Of a stretch of 64,000 bases of DNA, positions 16,105 to 25,425 are shown one piece after another. The position numbers and the translations under genes were made by a program. Every line of letters begins with the position of its first letter. The stretch's first letter is position 1. Location: assembly GCA_021806765.1 (NCBI GenBank), contig JAJZQR010000002.1, positions 1 to 64,000 of the forward strand, read 5' to 3'. A model generated the notes under the pieces. It was not told the DNA's origin, did no database searches, and was given only the letters and a program-made list of their open reading frames with translations. The DNA comes from Chloroflexota bacterium. Lineage in GTDB: Bacteria > Chloroflexota > UBA6077.

Positions 16105-17318
16105 AGGCAGCTGTGGGAGGAGTCCCTCGCGCAACCCCCGGCGCGGGGCTCATCCCCCCCTATGCAGTCATCGCCTGCTCCCTGGTCTTCTTCTGGTCCA
16201 TCTCGGTGCGGGCCGTCATCTACACGGTGATGCCCACCATCGCCGGCGATCTCCTGCTCTCCAGCGCCGTTGCCGGTCTCGTCATCTCCGGCATGCTGCT
16301 GGGGTACTGCGCGGGTAGCGGCCCTGCGGGATGGCTGCCCATCAGCCGCAAGAACCGGATCCTCGTGGGCCTCTCCCTCTCTCTCCTGGGGGCGGCCCTC
16401 TTCTCGATGGCCCGTGATTTCCCCGTGCTGCTGGTCGCCGGCTTTCTGGTGGGGACCGGGGTTGGGATCTATCTCCCTTTGGGGCTGGCTCTCCTGGTCG
16501 AGGTAGGTGGTACCACCAGAAGGGCCCACTACATGGCGATCCACGAGGTAGCCGCCACCCTGGGCTCCTTCAGCGGCTCCGCTGCCGTGGCCCTGCTCTT
16601 CCCCTGGACCGATTGGCACGGCTCCCTCCTGCTCTGGTGCGGGGTGGGGCTGTTGGCTCTGCTGGCCTTCGTTCTGGTTCAGGACGAGGGGGGTGGGGTC
16701 CCTCACCGAGGGGTTGCCTCTCAGCTGCCGCTGGACGGTACCCTGGTGTACAGCGTCCTATCCTACGGCATCGCCACCATCCTGGTGATGGGGTTGATCT
16801 CCATGCTGCCGCTCATCCTGGTGCGAGCCTGGGGGCTGGATCAGGCCCAGGCGGCTGCGGTGGTCGGCAACACCCGACTGGCCGGCCTGGTTGGGGTGGC
16901 CATGGCGGGATTGATCGCCGATCGTTGGGGCCACGCCCGGGTGCTGTTCGTGCTCCAGGTCCTCTGTCTGGTCGGCGGCGCGGCCATGTCCCTGGACGGC
17001 TACGGGCCGCTCTTCCAGGGGGGGATGATGGTGCTGGCGGTCGGGGCTTCGGGCAACATCACCCTGGTCCCTGTGGTGATCACCGCCGCCTACCCGCCCG
17101 CCCAGAGGGAGCGGGCGATGGCCGTAACCAGCGGGGTGGGGGGCTTACTGGGCCTGGTAGTGACTCCGGCCCTGTTCGGGCTTTTGCTGGATCAGGGGAT
17201 GGGGAGCGGTCCTATCGTGGCGGCCACCCTCTCCGCCGTCGCCATGATCCTGGCGACCAACCGCATCGCCGCCCACCCCTCGGAGGCGAGGGGAATCGGA
17301 GACGGGGCGACGGGGTGA
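16101..17318 (+). CDS. MFS transporter
   Basis: The 405-aa protein has about 12 hydrophobic segments with little else. It starts at a GTG that overlaps the hisB stop (GTGTGA), with AAGGGG 5 nt upstream. It has MFS-like loops (SRKNRILVGLSLSLLGAALF after helix 2, and ADRWGHARVLFVLQVL after helix 8). The substrate cannot be told. Coupling to hisB hints at a histidine-related or general efflux role, but chance co-transcription is equally likely. A 17-bp inverted repeat follows the stop codon. Confidence 0.85.
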   Translation: MKAAVGGVPRATPGAGLIPPYAVIACSLVFFWSISVRAVIYTVMPTIAGDLLLSSAVAGLVISGMLLGYCAGSGPAGWLPISRKNRILVGLSLSLLGAALFSMARDFPVLLVAGFLVGTGVGIYLPLGLALLVEVGGTTRRAHYMAIHEVAATLGSFSGSAAVALLFPWTDWHGSLLLWCGVGLLALLAFVLVQDEGGGVPHRGVASQLPLDGTLVYSVLSYGIATILVMGLISMLPLILVRAWGLDQAQAAAVVGNTRLAGLVGVAMAGLIADRWGHARVLFVLQVLCLVGGAAMSLDGYGPLFQGGMMVLAVGASGNITLVPVVITAAYPPAQRERAMAVTSGVGGLLGLVVTPALFGLLLDQGMGSGPIVAATLSAVAMILATNRIAAHPSEARGIGDGATG

Positions 17319-17322
17319 GAAG

Positions 17323-17372
17323 AAACAGGATAGACAGGACAAGCCCATTAGCTAATCCTGTCTATCCTGTTT
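17323..17372. terminator. Bidirectional terminator-like inverted repeat
   Basis: Perfect 17-bp arms (AAACAGGATAGACAGGA and its complement) with a 16-nt loop lie between the convergent MFS and purS genes. The outer A/T ends give TTT on the plus strand. The arm sequence TCCTGTCTATCCTGTTT is a dispersed intergenic motif seen in unrelated bacteria (recall), so it may be both a repeat and a terminator. Confidence 0.65.
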
Positions 17373-17402
17373 GGTCTTTCTGCTGTCTCCGAGAGCGCCT
17401 TG

Positions 17403-17651
17403 TCAGATCTCGCTGACCTCTAGCCGGTACTCCTCGATCACGGGGTTCGCCAGCAGCTTGACGCACATCTCGTTGACCAGCCGCTCGGCCTCCTGGCGAC
17501 CCGATGCCTCCAGCTTGATCTCCAGATACTTGCCGGCCCGGACGCTCTGGACGGTGTCGAAGCCGAGGGTGCGAAGGCCGCCCTGGACGGCCTGGCCCTG
17601 AGGGTCCAGCACCACCGGCTTCAGGGTAACGTGAACCTTAGCGAGCCACAT
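17403..17651 (-). CDS. purS: Phosphoribosylformylglycinamidine synthase subunit PurS
   Basis: The 82-aa protein matches the small PurS subunit: KVHVTLKPVVLDPQGQAV at the N-terminus, then LRTLGFDTVQSVRAGKYLEI and a C-terminal strand YRLEV. PurS joins PurL and PurQ in the FGAR amidotransferase step. Its ATG lies inside the end of purC (14-bp overlap). purL and purQ are not present downstream, where the strand reverses, so they must be elsewhere. Confidence 0.95.
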   Translation of the reverse strand: MWLAKVHVTLKPVVLDPQGQAVQGGLRTLGFDTVQSVRAGKYLEIKLEASGRQEAERLVNEMCVKLLANPVIEEYRLEVSEI

Positions 17652-18576
17652 GGAAACCCTCCACTCCGGCGATCCGGACGAAAGCCTCCCGGTACTTCTC
17701 CGCCGTCTTGGCCACCACCTCGGCAGGAAGGGTGGGCGGGGGCGGCTCCTTGCGCCAACCCACGCTCAACAGGTAGTCCCGCAGGAATTGCTTGTCGAAG
17801 CTGGGCTGGGGACCGCCGGGCGCGTAGGTCGTGGCGGGCCAGAAGCGGGAGGAATCGGGGGTGCACACCTCGTCGATCAGGATCACCTCGCCGTCGAGAA
17901 TACCGAACTCGAACTTGGTGTCGGCCAGGATGATCCCCCGGGATCGCGCCCGCTCCTCCGCGAAGTTGTAGAGCTCGATGCTCTTGCGCACCAGGGTCTC
18001 CGTCAGCTCGGCCCCCACCAGCCTCTTCATCTCCTCGACGGAGATGTTGACGTCGTGGCCGGAGTCCGACTTGGTGGCCGGGGTGAAGATCTGCCGCTCC
18101 AGCTTGTCCGATTCTCGCAGCCCCTCGGGGAGCCTCATCCCCGCGACCCTGCCCGTCTCCCGATACTCGTTCCAGGCAGATCCGGAGACGTAGCCGCGCA
18201 CCACGCACTCGACGTCGATCCGCTCGGCCTTGTTCACCAGCATGGCGCGACCGCGCAGTTGGTCCGAGTAGGGACGCAGCTCCGAGGGGAAGTCCGCCGG
18301 GTCTATGGAGACGTAGTGGTTCGCCAGCAGGTTGGCCGTGGCCTCGAACCAGTAGGCCGACAGGGTGGTCAGCACGATGCCCTTGCCGGGGATCGGCTCG
18401 TTCATCACCACGTCGAAGGCCGAGATCCTATCGGAGGCCACCAGCAGCAGCCGATCGCCCAGATCGTAGATGTCCCGCACCTTGCCCTGGGCAAAGAAGG
18501 GTATCCCCGGAAGGACCGTCTTGGCCACCGGCGCCGGGGCGGGCGCCGCGCCCGTCAGGTATGGATGCACTTTCAT
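17638..18576 (-). CDS. purC: SAICAR synthetase
   Basis: The 312-aa protein is phosphoribosylaminoimidazole-succinocarboxamide synthase. Motifs are GKVRDIYDLGDRLLLVASDR (of which GKVRDIYDLG binds ATP), SDRISAFDV, ECVVRGYVSGSAW and IDEVCTPDSSRFW. The ATG at 18576 overlaps the purB stop (ATGA). The upstream open frame is overlap with purB. The product feeds directly to PurB, encoded just upstream. Confidence 0.95.
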   Translation of the reverse strand: MKVHPYLTGAAPAPAPVAKTVLPGIPFFAQGKVRDIYDLGDRLLLVASDRISAFDVVMNEPIPGKGIVLTTLSAYWFEATANLLANHYVSIDPADFPSELRPYSDQLRGRAMLVNKAERIDVECVVRGYVSGSAWNEYRETGRVAGMRLPEGLRESDKLERQIFTPATKSDSGHDVNISVEEMKRLVGAELTETLVRKSIELYNFAEERARSRGIILADTKFEFGILDGEVILIDEVCTPDSSRFWPATTYAPGGPQPSFDKQFLRDYLLSVGWRKEPPPPTLPAEVVAKTAEKYREAFVRIAGVEGFHVAR

Positions 18577-19865
18577 ATCAGTCCCAACCTCTTGAACCCT
18601 ACGTCGATGTACCGCAGGTGCCAGCTGTAGTCGAACAGCTCGGAAAGCTCGTCCTCGCTGAGCCGCTGCCGAACCTCGGGATCGACCAGCAGCAGCTCGT
18701 AGAACTCCACCTTGTCCGCCCAGACCCGCTTGGCGTTCCGCTGCACGAGGCTGTAGGCGTCGTTGCGCTTCATCCCCTTCTCGATGAGGGCCGTGAGCAC
18801 CCGGCCGGAGTAGACCAGCCCGTGGGTGGACTCCAGGTTCTCCCGCATTCGGTCCGGGTAGACGTCCAACCGATCCATGACGTCGGTGAACAGCTGGAGG
18901 GCGTAGTCCAGGGCCAGGAAGGCATCTGGGAAGATCACCCGCTCCACGGAGGAGTGGCTGATGTCGCGCTCGTGCCACAGCGCCACGTTCTCCATGGCCG
19001 GCAGGGCGTAGCCGCGGACCAGGCGGGCGATCCCCGTCACCCGCTCGCCCAGCTCCGGGTTCCGCTTGTGGGGCATGGCCGAGGATCCCTGCTGCCCCTC
19101 GGTGAAGGGCTCCGCCACCTCGCCGATGTCCGTCCGCTGGAGGGCGCGGATCTCCACCGCCATCTTCTCCATGGAGGAGGCGATCACCGCCAGGGTCGCC
19201 ATCAGGTAGGCGTGGCGGTCCCGCTGGACGATCTGGGTGGAGACCTCCACCGGCTCGATGCCCAGCTTCCGGCAGACGAACTCCTCAACCTCGGGGGGGA
19301 CGTTGGCGTGGGTGCCGACGGCGCCCGAGATCTTGCCCGCGGCCACCTGCTCCCTGGCCTCGTCCAGCCGGTGCAGGTTCCGCCTGGTCTCGGCCACCCA
19401 CTCGGCCAGCTTGAAGCCGAAGGTGGTCGGCTCGGCGTGGATCCCGTGGGTGCGGCCGATCATCACCGTGTCCTTGTACCGCACGGCCTGGCGGCCGAGC
19501 ACACCTTCCAGCTTCTCGAGATCCCGGTGGACCAGGGCTACTGCATCCAGCAGCTGCAGGGAGAGGGCGGTGTCGATGACGTCGGAGGAGGTGAGCCCCA
19601 AATGGATGAAGCGGGACTCCTCGCCCAGGCTCTCGGCCACCGATCGCAGGAAGGAGATCACGTCGTGGTGGCTGACGGCCATGATCTCCTCGATCCGCTT
19701 CAGGTCGTAGCGGGCCTTGCGGATCGACTCCAGGGCGTCCCGGGGCACGACCCCCAGCTCAGCCCAACCCTCGCAGACCGCGATCTCCACGGCCAGCCAT
19801 TTGTCCATCTTGTTCTCTTCCGACCAGATGCGGCTCATCTCCGGAAGAGAGTACTTGGGTATCAA
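18573..19865 (-). CDS. purB: Adenylosuccinate lyase
   Basis: The 430-aa protein carries out both the SAICAR and adenylosuccinate cleavages. It has the fumarase/aspartase superfamily signature SSAMPHKRNP near residue 265, HLGLTSSDVIDTA, and MIGRTHGIHAEPTTFG. Start is TTG at 19865 (MIPKYSLPEM) with GAGGAGG 7 nt upstream. It lies 30 bp after purE. Confidence 0.96.
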   Translation of the reverse strand: MIPKYSLPEMSRIWSEENKMDKWLAVEIAVCEGWAELGVVPRDALESIRKARYDLKRIEEIMAVSHHDVISFLRSVAESLGEESRFIHLGLTSSDVIDTALSLQLLDAVALVHRDLEKLEGVLGRQAVRYKDTVMIGRTHGIHAEPTTFGFKLAEWVAETRRNLHRLDEAREQVAAGKISGAVGTHANVPPEVEEFVCRKLGIEPVEVSTQIVQRDRHAYLMATLAVIASSMEKMAVEIRALQRTDIGEVAEPFTEGQQGSSAMPHKRNPELGERVTGIARLVRGYALPAMENVALWHERDISHSSVERVIFPDAFLALDYALQLFTDVMDRLDVYPDRMRENLESTHGLVYSGRVLTALIEKGMKRNDAYSLVQRNAKRVWADKVEFYELLLVDPEVRQRLSEDELSELFDYSWHLRYIDVGFKRLGLI

Positions 19866-19895
19866 GTTTGCGCCTCCTCTCCCCTGCTGATCCGA

Positions 19896-20357
19896 CTACA
19901 TCTCCCCGCTCTGGCGCTTGCGGAACTCCTCGTAGCCGAGCCGAACCGACTCGTCGGCCAGGCTCAGCACGGACGCCGCGAAGTAGGCCGCGTTCCTCGC
20001 GCCGCTGTTCCCGATCCCGAAGGTGGCGACGGGGACCCCCGAGGGCATCTGCACCATGGAGTATAGGGCATCCTGCCCCCGCAGCTCGCCCGCCGGAAGG
20101 GGCACGCCGATGACGGGCAGGGTAGTCCAGGCCGCGATGACCCCGGGTAGATGGGCCGCCATGCCGGCGCCGGCGACGATCAGCTGGATGCCCCGTTCCC
20201 TGGCGGCCTTGGCGTAGTCTCGCACCTTCTCTGGCGTCCGGTGGGCCGACATCACCACCACCTCGGTGGATATGCCGAGAGAGTCCAGGATGTCTGCCGC
20301 CAACTGCATGGTCGGTCTGTCGCTCTCGCTGCCCATGACGATGGCAACCTGCGGCAT
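19896..20357 (-). CDS. purE: N5-carboxyaminoimidazole ribonucleotide mutase
   Basis: The 153-aa protein is class I PurE: IVMGSESDRPTMQ, MSAHRTPEKV and a GVPLPAGELRGQDALYS loop. It converts N5-CAIR to CAIR. purK, the usual partner, is not in the window. It starts the compact purE-purB-purC-purS group; a long palindromic element separates it from purD. Confidence 0.95.
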   Translation of the reverse strand: MPQVAIVMGSESDRPTMQLAADILDSLGISTEVVVMSAHRTPEKVRDYAKAARERGIQLIVAGAGMAAHLPGVIAAWTTLPVIGVPLPAGELRGQDALYSMVQMPSGVPVATFGIGNSGARNAAYFAASVLSLADESVRLGYEEFRKRQSGEM

Positions 20358-20379
20358 GTTCCAACCTCCGTTCGCTATT

Positions 20380-20478
20380 CCCTCTCCCTTTGGGAGAGGG
20401 TCAGGGTGAGGGCTCTCCCGGAAGCAACGTACCAGCCCTCACCCGCCCTGCGACTCCCCTCTCCCAGAGGGAGAGGGA
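20380..20478. repeat. Paired CTCTCCC palindrome element (copy 4)
   Basis: Two inverted units (CTCTCCCTTTGGGAGAG with GGTGAGGGCT, and CAGCCCTCACC with CTCTCCCAGAGGGAGAG) fill the purD-purE gap almost exactly, ending 1 bp before the purD stop codon. The element can fold into one long hairpin and may shape mRNA stability or termination between the genes. Confidence 0.82.
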
Positions 20479-20479
20479 G

Positions 20480-21805
20480 TTAGAGCTCCCTCAGGGCGAT
20501 GTCCCGCCGGAAGTGGCAACCTGAGAAGTGGATACGCTCCACGTTGCGGTACGCCCTCTCCCGTGCCTCCGCCATGGAGGGGGCACAGGCTGCCACAGTC
20601 AGCACACGCCCCCCGGCCGTCAGTACGGCGTTTCCGGAGGGCGGCGCCATCAGCAGCTCCTTCTTCAGCCTACCCAGGGGATCGCTCCGGCGCGGATCGG
20701 GACCCAGCTTCGTCCCCGCGTGGAACACCAGGATCCCCTCATCCACCGAGTCCAGACCCTCGATTGGTAGCCCCGTCGGGTAGCTGCCGGGGTAGCCCTG
20801 GGAGGCCAGCACCGCACCACAGCAGCAGCCCTCGTCCCATTCGATCTTCAGCTGCCCCAGCCGGCCCTCGACCACCGCCATGGCCACCTCGACCAGGTCG
20901 GTCTTCAGCAGCGGAAGCACCACCTGGGTCTCGGGATCCCCCAGCCGGCAGTTGAACTCCAGCACCCTGGGTCCGTTGGCCGTGATCATCAGCCCCGCGT
21001 ACAGGACGCCGCTGTAGGGGCGTCCCTCGGCGGCCATGGCCGCAACCGTCGGTTCCAGGATGGTTCGCTGGATCGTCGCCATCAGCTCGGGAGTGGCAAA
21101 GCGGGGCGGCGCGTAGGCTCCCATCCCTCCCGTGTTAGGCCCCTCGTCGCCATCGCCCACCCGCTTGTAGTCGCAGGAGGGGGCCATGGGGACGATGGTG
21201 CGTCCATCGGTCAGGGCGAGCACCGACAGCTCGATGCCCTCCAGGAACTCCTCCAGCAGGACCCGATCGCCCGCCGGCCCGACGGCGTGGTCCACCATGA
21301 ACTCCCGGATCGCCCTCCGGGCCTCCTCCCGATCCCGGGCGATCGCCACCCCCTTGCCCGCCGCATCGCCGTCGGCCTTGACGGCCAGGGGGAAGCTGCA
21401 GCGATCCAGGGCGGCCTCCGCCTGGGAGTAATCGGTGAGGGTCTCGGCAGCGGGGGTTGGGATGCCGTACCTGGCCAGAAGCTCCTTCGCCCACACCTTG
21501 CTGCCCTCGATGGCTGCCGCCCCGGCCGAGGGACCGAAGACCCGCAGGCCGGCTCGCTGGAAGACGTCCACGATCCCCTCGATCAGGGGGCGTTCCGACC
21601 CGACGATGGTCAGATCTATCCGGTTGCTGAGGGCCCAATCGGCCAGGGCCTGGAGGTTATCGGCCGCGATGGGCACGTTGCGGGCGATGACGCCCGTGCC
21701 GGCGTTGCCGGGGGCGCAGTAGACCTGCTCGACCAGGGGGCTGAGCGCCAGCTTCCACACGATCGTGTGCTCCCTGGCGCCGTTGCCGACCACTAGGACT
21801 CTCAT
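20480..21805 (-). CDS. purD: Phosphoribosylamine-glycine ligase
   Basis: The 441-aa protein is GAR synthetase. It opens with MRVLVVGNGAREHTIVWKL, the PurD N-terminal motif, then an ATP-grasp domain (KADGDAAGKGVAIA, RVLLEEFLEGIELSVLALTDG begins the metal/ATP part, and LEFNCRLGDPETQVVLPLL). It joins glycine to phosphoribosylamine. Palindromic elements flank it on both sides. Confidence 0.95.
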   Translation of the reverse strand: MRVLVVGNGAREHTIVWKLALSPLVEQVYCAPGNAGTGVIARNVPIAADNLQALADWALSNRIDLTIVGSERPLIEGIVDVFQRAGLRVFGPSAGAAAIEGSKVWAKELLARYGIPTPAAETLTDYSQAEAALDRCSFPLAVKADGDAAGKGVAIARDREEARRAIREFMVDHAVGPAGDRVLLEEFLEGIELSVLALTDGRTIVPMAPSCDYKRVGDGDEGPNTGGMGAYAPPRFATPELMATIQRTILEPTVAAMAAEGRPYSGVLYAGLMITANGPRVLEFNCRLGDPETQVVLPLLKTDLVEVAMAVVEGRLGQLKIEWDEGCCCGAVLASQGYPGSYPTGLPIEGLDSVDEGILVFHAGTKLGPDPRRSDPLGRLKKELLMAPPSGNAVLTAGGRVLTVAACAPSMAEARERAYRNVERIHFSGCHFRRDIALREL

Positions 21806-21830
21806 TGCTTATTCTCCGCGGATCGTATCG

Positions 21831-21928
21831 CCTCTCCCCCTGGGAGAGGCCGCCCGAAGGGTGGGTGAGGGCTCTTTGTCTGGCACTGGAACAGCCCTCA
21901 CCCTGACCCTCTCCCAGGGGGAGAGGGA
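21831..21928. repeat. Paired CTCTCCC palindrome element (copy 5)
   Basis: CCTCTCCCCCTGGGAGAGG with GGGTGAGGGCT, a spacer, then CAGCCCTCACCCTGACC and CTCTCCCAGGGGGAGAG lie between guaA and purD. The build is the same inverted pair as at 20.4 kb. Confidence 0.82.
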
Positions 21929-21938
21929 AGGTTGTTGA

Positions 21939-23465
21939 TTACTCCCACTCGATGGTGGAGGGAGGTTTGGAACTAATGTCGTAGACCACCCGGTTCACGC
22001 CGGGCACCTCGTTGACAATCCGTGTGGAGATGCGGGCCAGCAGGTCGTAGGGCACCCTGGCCCAGTCGGCGGTCATGCCGTCGTCGCTGTTGACGATCCG
22101 CACCGCCACCACGTTGGCGTAGGTGCGGCCGTCGCCCATCACCCCCACGGTCTGCAGCGGGGTGAGCACGGCGAAGCTCTGCCAGACCGGACGGGGCAGG
22201 GTCGTGCTGGCGACCTCCTCGTTGACGACGGCGTCGGCCAGCCGGAGGGTCTCCAGCCGCTCCCGAGTTATCTCCCCTATGACCCGCACGGCGAGACCGG
22301 GCCCCGGGAAGGGTTGGCGCCACACCATGGATTCGGGGAGCCCCAGCTCCAGTCCCACCCGCCGCACCTCGTCCTTGAACAGGTAGCGGAGCGGCTCCAC
22401 GAGGGCGAAGTTCATCTTCTCCGGGAGCCCGCCCACGTTGTGGTGGGACTTGATCCTGGCGGCCACCGTGGTGTCGTAGGAGGTGCTCTCGATGACGTCG
22501 GGGTAGAGGGTCCCCTGGGCCAGGAAGTCGATCTGTCCCAGCCTGGCGGCCTCCGCCTCGAAGACCCGGATGAACTCCTCGCCGATGATCCGGCGCTTCC
22601 GCTCGGGGTCGATGGCGCCGCCCAGGGCCGAGAGGAAGCGGTCGGTGGCGTCGACGTACACCACGTTCAGCTGGAGGTGGCGCCGGAAGGTCTCCAGGGT
22701 GCTCTCGGCCTCGTTGAGCCGCAGCAGCCCGTTGTTCACGAAGACGCAGGTCAGCCGGTCGCCGATGGCTCGGTGGATCAGGGTGGCCGCCACCGTCGAG
22801 TCGACCCCGCCGGAGAGGGCGCAGATCACCTTGCCGTCCCCCACCTGCTCCCGGATCTTGGCCACGGTCTCGGCGATGTAGGAGCCCGGCGTCCAGTTGC
22901 CCTGGCAGCCGCACTCCCGGTAGATGAAGTTCCGCAGGATCTCCTTCCCCAGGGGGGTGTGCACCACCTCGGGGTGGAACTGAAGCCCCACCATCCCGGC
23001 GTCGTTCCCCATGGCGGCCAGGGGGGAGTTCTCCGTGTGGGCCAGGGGCCGGAAGCCGGGGGGCATCCGTGTGATGATATCCCCGTGGCTCATCCAGACC
23101 TGGAAGGATTCGGGGAGCCCCTGGAAGAGGGGCGCCACCGGCTGGTTCAGATGAAGCTCGGCGTGGCCGTACTCTCGACGGGCCCCGGGCGCCACCTCTC
23201 CCCCCAGTTGGAGGGCCAGCAGCTGCATGCCGTAGCAGATCCCCAGGATAGGGAGGCCGCTCTTCAGGATGTAGGAGGACAGCTTGGGGGCGCCCTCCTG
23301 GTAGACGCTGGCGGGGCCGCCCGACAGGATGAACCCCCTGGGGTTGAGGGCCGCCACCCGCTCCTCAGGCGCGTTGTAGGGGATCAACTCGCAGTAGACG
23401 TTGCACTCCCGCACCCGCCGGGCGATCAGCTGGCTGTACTGGGAGCCGAAGTCGATGACCGCCAC
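21939..23465 (-). CDS. guaA: GMP synthase (glutamine-hydrolysing)
   Basis: The protein converts XMP to GMP. It has a glutaminase domain with Cys in [17 protein letters not shown] and His/Glu in LQFHPEV, an ATP-pyrophosphatase loop [14 protein letters not shown], and the C-terminal dimerisation domain. The start is uncertain. The frame is open to 23645, but a promoter occupies 23636-23664, and the first 60 codons cross a palindromic repeat. GTG 23465 gives 508 aa, the normal family length, with GGAGG only 2 nt upstream. GTG 23591 (550 aa) is the alternative. Confidence 0.9.
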   Translation of the reverse strand: MAVIDFGSQYSQLIARRVRECNVYCELIPYNAPEERVAALNPRGFILSGGPASVYQEGAPKLSSYILKSGLPILGICYGMQLLALQLGGEVAPGARREYGHAELHLNQPVAPLFQGLPESFQVWMSHGDIITRMPPGFRPLAHTENSPLAAMGNDAGMVGLQFHPEVVHTPLGKEILRNFIYRECGCQGNWTPGSYIAETVAKIREQVGDGKVICALSGGVDSTVAATLIHRAIGDRLTCVFVNNGLLRLNEAESTLETFRRHLQLNVVYVDATDRFLSALGGAIDPERKRRIIGEEFIRVFEAEAARLGQIDFLAQGTLYPDVIESTSYDTTVAARIKSHHNVGGLPEKMNFALVEPLRYLFKDEVRRVGLELGLPESMVWRQPFPGPGLAVRVIGEITRERLETLRLADAVVNEEVASTTLPRPVWQSFAVLTPLQTVGVMGDGRTYANVVAVRIVNSDDGMTADWARVPYDLLARISTRIVNEVPGVNRVVYDISSKPPSTIEWE

Positions 23466-23545
23466 GGCCTCCCGTGCCTGGGGAGCGGGGGTAAGGTTGT
23501 CTTGCTGCTGGCTAGCCGTAGTGGGTTCCTCCAGTGCGAAGAGCC

Positions 23546-23582
23546 CCCTCTCCCTTTGGGAGAGGGTCGGGGTGAGGGCTGT
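23546..23582. repeat. CTCTCCC palindrome in the guaA leader (copy 6)
   Basis: The hairpin CTCTCCCTTTGGGAGAG plus TCGGGGTGAGGGCTGT lies between the predicted guaA promoter and its conserved coding region. If the longer guaA start were used, the repeat would be translated into an N-terminal extension containing [11 protein letters not shown]. Confidence 0.8.
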
Positions 23583-23635
23583 GACCGACACGCCGATGTA
23601 TGGGACTGCATCCGGCCTGACGGACCCCTGATCGG

Positions 23636-23664
23636 AGGATATCAACCGACCGGGGCAAAGTCAA
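23636..23664 (-). promoter_or_regulatory. guaA: Promoter of guaA
   Basis: On the minus strand TTGACT (23664-23659), 17 bp, TATCCT (23641-23636) is close to consensus. Predicted transcription start is about 23629, giving a leader that contains the palindromic repeat. This rules out the most upstream in-frame start codon of guaA. Confidence 0.6.
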
Positions 23665-23919
23665 GGAAGGCTCGAGGTGGTGGTTGCGCGGGGGTGGCGG
23701 CATGCATCACGGACGCCGGCAGGAGCCGGCTCCCGCCGGCGAACGGTTCGCTTTTGCAGCCGATTTCTGACAGAACGCGGCCCCAACCGCCCGGGCTCAC
23801 TGCGGCCGCCTCGACTGGCATGTGGTGTACACCTCATGTCATGTTGACGACTGCGGCGACGTCACGCCTGGGGAGGGCCATTCCCCCACACATCAGGAGA
23901 ATCGCCGGTTGGGCGATCG

Positions 23920-24167
23920 TTGAGCACTATTGGGGGATGGGTGGCGGCGATCCGGAGCGACGCAACAGGGATCCGCCGGGTGCTGGCCGGCCTGCCCTGC
24001 AAGCAGCACGGGGATGATATCCAGCGGCTGGATCGCAACCTCGACGCCGGCAAGTGGGTCGCGGCGCTGATCGCCGGAGTGCCCACCCTGGTGGCCTTGT
24101 GGTGGCCAGGGCCATCGGCCGGCTGCAGGCCGTGATCGGGACCATCGGCGGAGGCCCCAGGCAGTGA
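23920..24167 (+). pseudogene. Possible frameshifted small membrane protein
   Basis: The reading frame from TTG 23920 gives a polar part (KQHGDDIQRLDRNLDAGKW) and a hydrophobic stretch (VAALIAGVPTLVAL). A frame change near 24105 continues as VVARAIGRLQAVIG to TGA 24165. The join reads like a small single-helix or holin-like protein, but the evidence is only composition. The rest of the 916-bp gap between guaA and the HExxH gene holds the guaA promoter, a palindromic repeat, a GCCGGCAGGAGCCGG palindrome near 23716 and a CPYCGS zinc-ribbon-like fragment near 24331. Confidence 0.25.
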
Positions 24168-24381
24168 ACGATCAGAAGGCCGTGGAGAGGGGCGGCCGCT
24201 GGCCCCACGAGCACCCCGTCAGCGCAAGAGGGCGGGGGGTGGGCTCCCCCCGGAAGGATCGTCGCCGACGGCAGGGAGATCACCTGTCAGCAGTGATCGA
24301 GCTGCCACGGGTGCAGGCGGACCGGTGCCCGTACTGCGGAAGCTCTGCCTCCGTTGAATTGCCTCTACCAGCGACCGGACA

Positions 24382-25368
24382 TCACTCGCCGTTGGCCTTC
24401 GACCATGAGACCCCCCGGCCCTGGGCCTCCAATCCGTCGAGCAGTCTGTGCAGCCCCGTCCTCTCCCACTGTGGTATCACTTGCCGAACGTCCGGAGGCT
24501 CAACCGATTTCCCTGGAATCGTGAACGTGCAGAAGCGGCTGCCGTCGGACTTCAGCTGCAATCCGATTGTCCATATCGGCATGTCATCCAACTTCACGAG
24601 ACCCGATATGAAGTCGATGGTTCTCGAAGCTGGCTGCGCGAGCTGCCGGTCATCGAAGAGCGGGCTGATTCCGATGCGCTCGCGAAGAAGATGGGACGCC
24701 CCTGCTTGCCGAATGATCCAGCTATCCACGGCGTCGATTAACCTCAGTGCCGTCTGCCTGAGTGTTCGCTTGGTTCTCTTATGCGATTTTGTCACGATAG
24801 ACGCCCACCCGGTCGCGAGGGCCAACGCCTTAGGTTGCTGCGTCTTGAGGGCCTGTATGATCGGTGCACGGTGCGTTGACGGCACTAACAGCCAGGTCAA
24901 CACCGTCATGGCCACATCCAGAAAACTCGACCAGTCTTGCCGAGGGTCGATCTCGGGCCCATGCAGATTGGGAACGACGCTTTCCATGCCCTCGTCAGGG
25001 TAAAAGCCTCGGTCGATATACTCGGGCATGGACATGAACACGTAGTGGTCACAGATGCTCGCGATAAAGGTGCTTAGCCTCAAGGCGAGCGTATCACCTT
25101 CAAGCATGGCGAATACCCGGGGCCAACCCAGCCGGGCAAGCAGGGCGTGCATCAGTTCGTGCGCAACGGTGTGCTCGGTTGCCGAGTCTGGATCAAGCCG
25201 GATGACCTCTCGGCCTGCATTGCCAAAACTGTACATTCCGCTACTCTGGCGGTTGCGGGCTTCCGCCGGAATCGTCTCGAACTGAATGGGATTCCCTGGT
25301 CGAAGACCGTCAACATGGCTCCTGAGTTCGAGAACGCGATCCGTCATGAGACGAGCTAGCTCATCCAT
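24382..25368 (-). CDS. Uncharacterised protein with HExxH zinc-peptidase motif
   Basis: The 328-aa protein is not one I can assign to a family. It has HTVAHELMHALLARLGW, with HELMH at 70-74 and E71, the zincin active-site helix. A downstream stretch ICDHYVFMSMPEYIDRGFY could hold further metal ligands. No signal peptide or clear membrane helix is seen. The C-terminal third (from about 250) is beta-rich (TIGLQLKSDGSRFCTFTIP). It lies in an accessory region beside an integrase remnant and a STAS-HATPase gene. A role as a cytoplasmic zinc peptidase is inferred from the motif only. Base composition is less GC-rich than the neighbouring pur genes. Confidence 0.6.
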   Translation of the reverse strand: MDELARLMTDRVLELRSHVDGLRPGNPIQFETIPAEARNRQSSGMYSFGNAGREVIRLDPDSATEHTVAHELMHALLARLGWPRVFAMLEGDTLALRLSTFIASICDHYVFMSMPEYIDRGFYPDEGMESVVPNLHGPEIDPRQDWSSFLDVAMTVLTWLLVPSTHRAPIIQALKTQQPKALALATGWASIVTKSHKRTKRTLRQTALRLIDAVDSWIIRQAGASHLLRERIGISPLFDDRQLAQPASRTIDFISGLVKLDDMPIWTIGLQLKSDGSRFCTFTIPGKSVEPPDVRQVIPQWERTGLHRLLDGLEAQGRGVSWSKANGE

Positions 25369-25425
25369 CGTTGCCGGACTTCTCCTTGCTTTCGTTGGGT
25401 CGACCTCAGTGCGCCATCTGGTCCC

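Noticed and set aside
14233..16134. A 633-codon minus-strand frame antisense to hisC and hisB
   Set aside because: Both sense genes are certain; long antisense frames are expected at this GC content.
24164..25003. A 279-codon plus-strand frame opposite the HExxH gene, beginning with a CPYCGS stretch
   Set aside because: Only the zinc-ribbon-like fragment is suggestive; the rest is antisense to a better supported gene.
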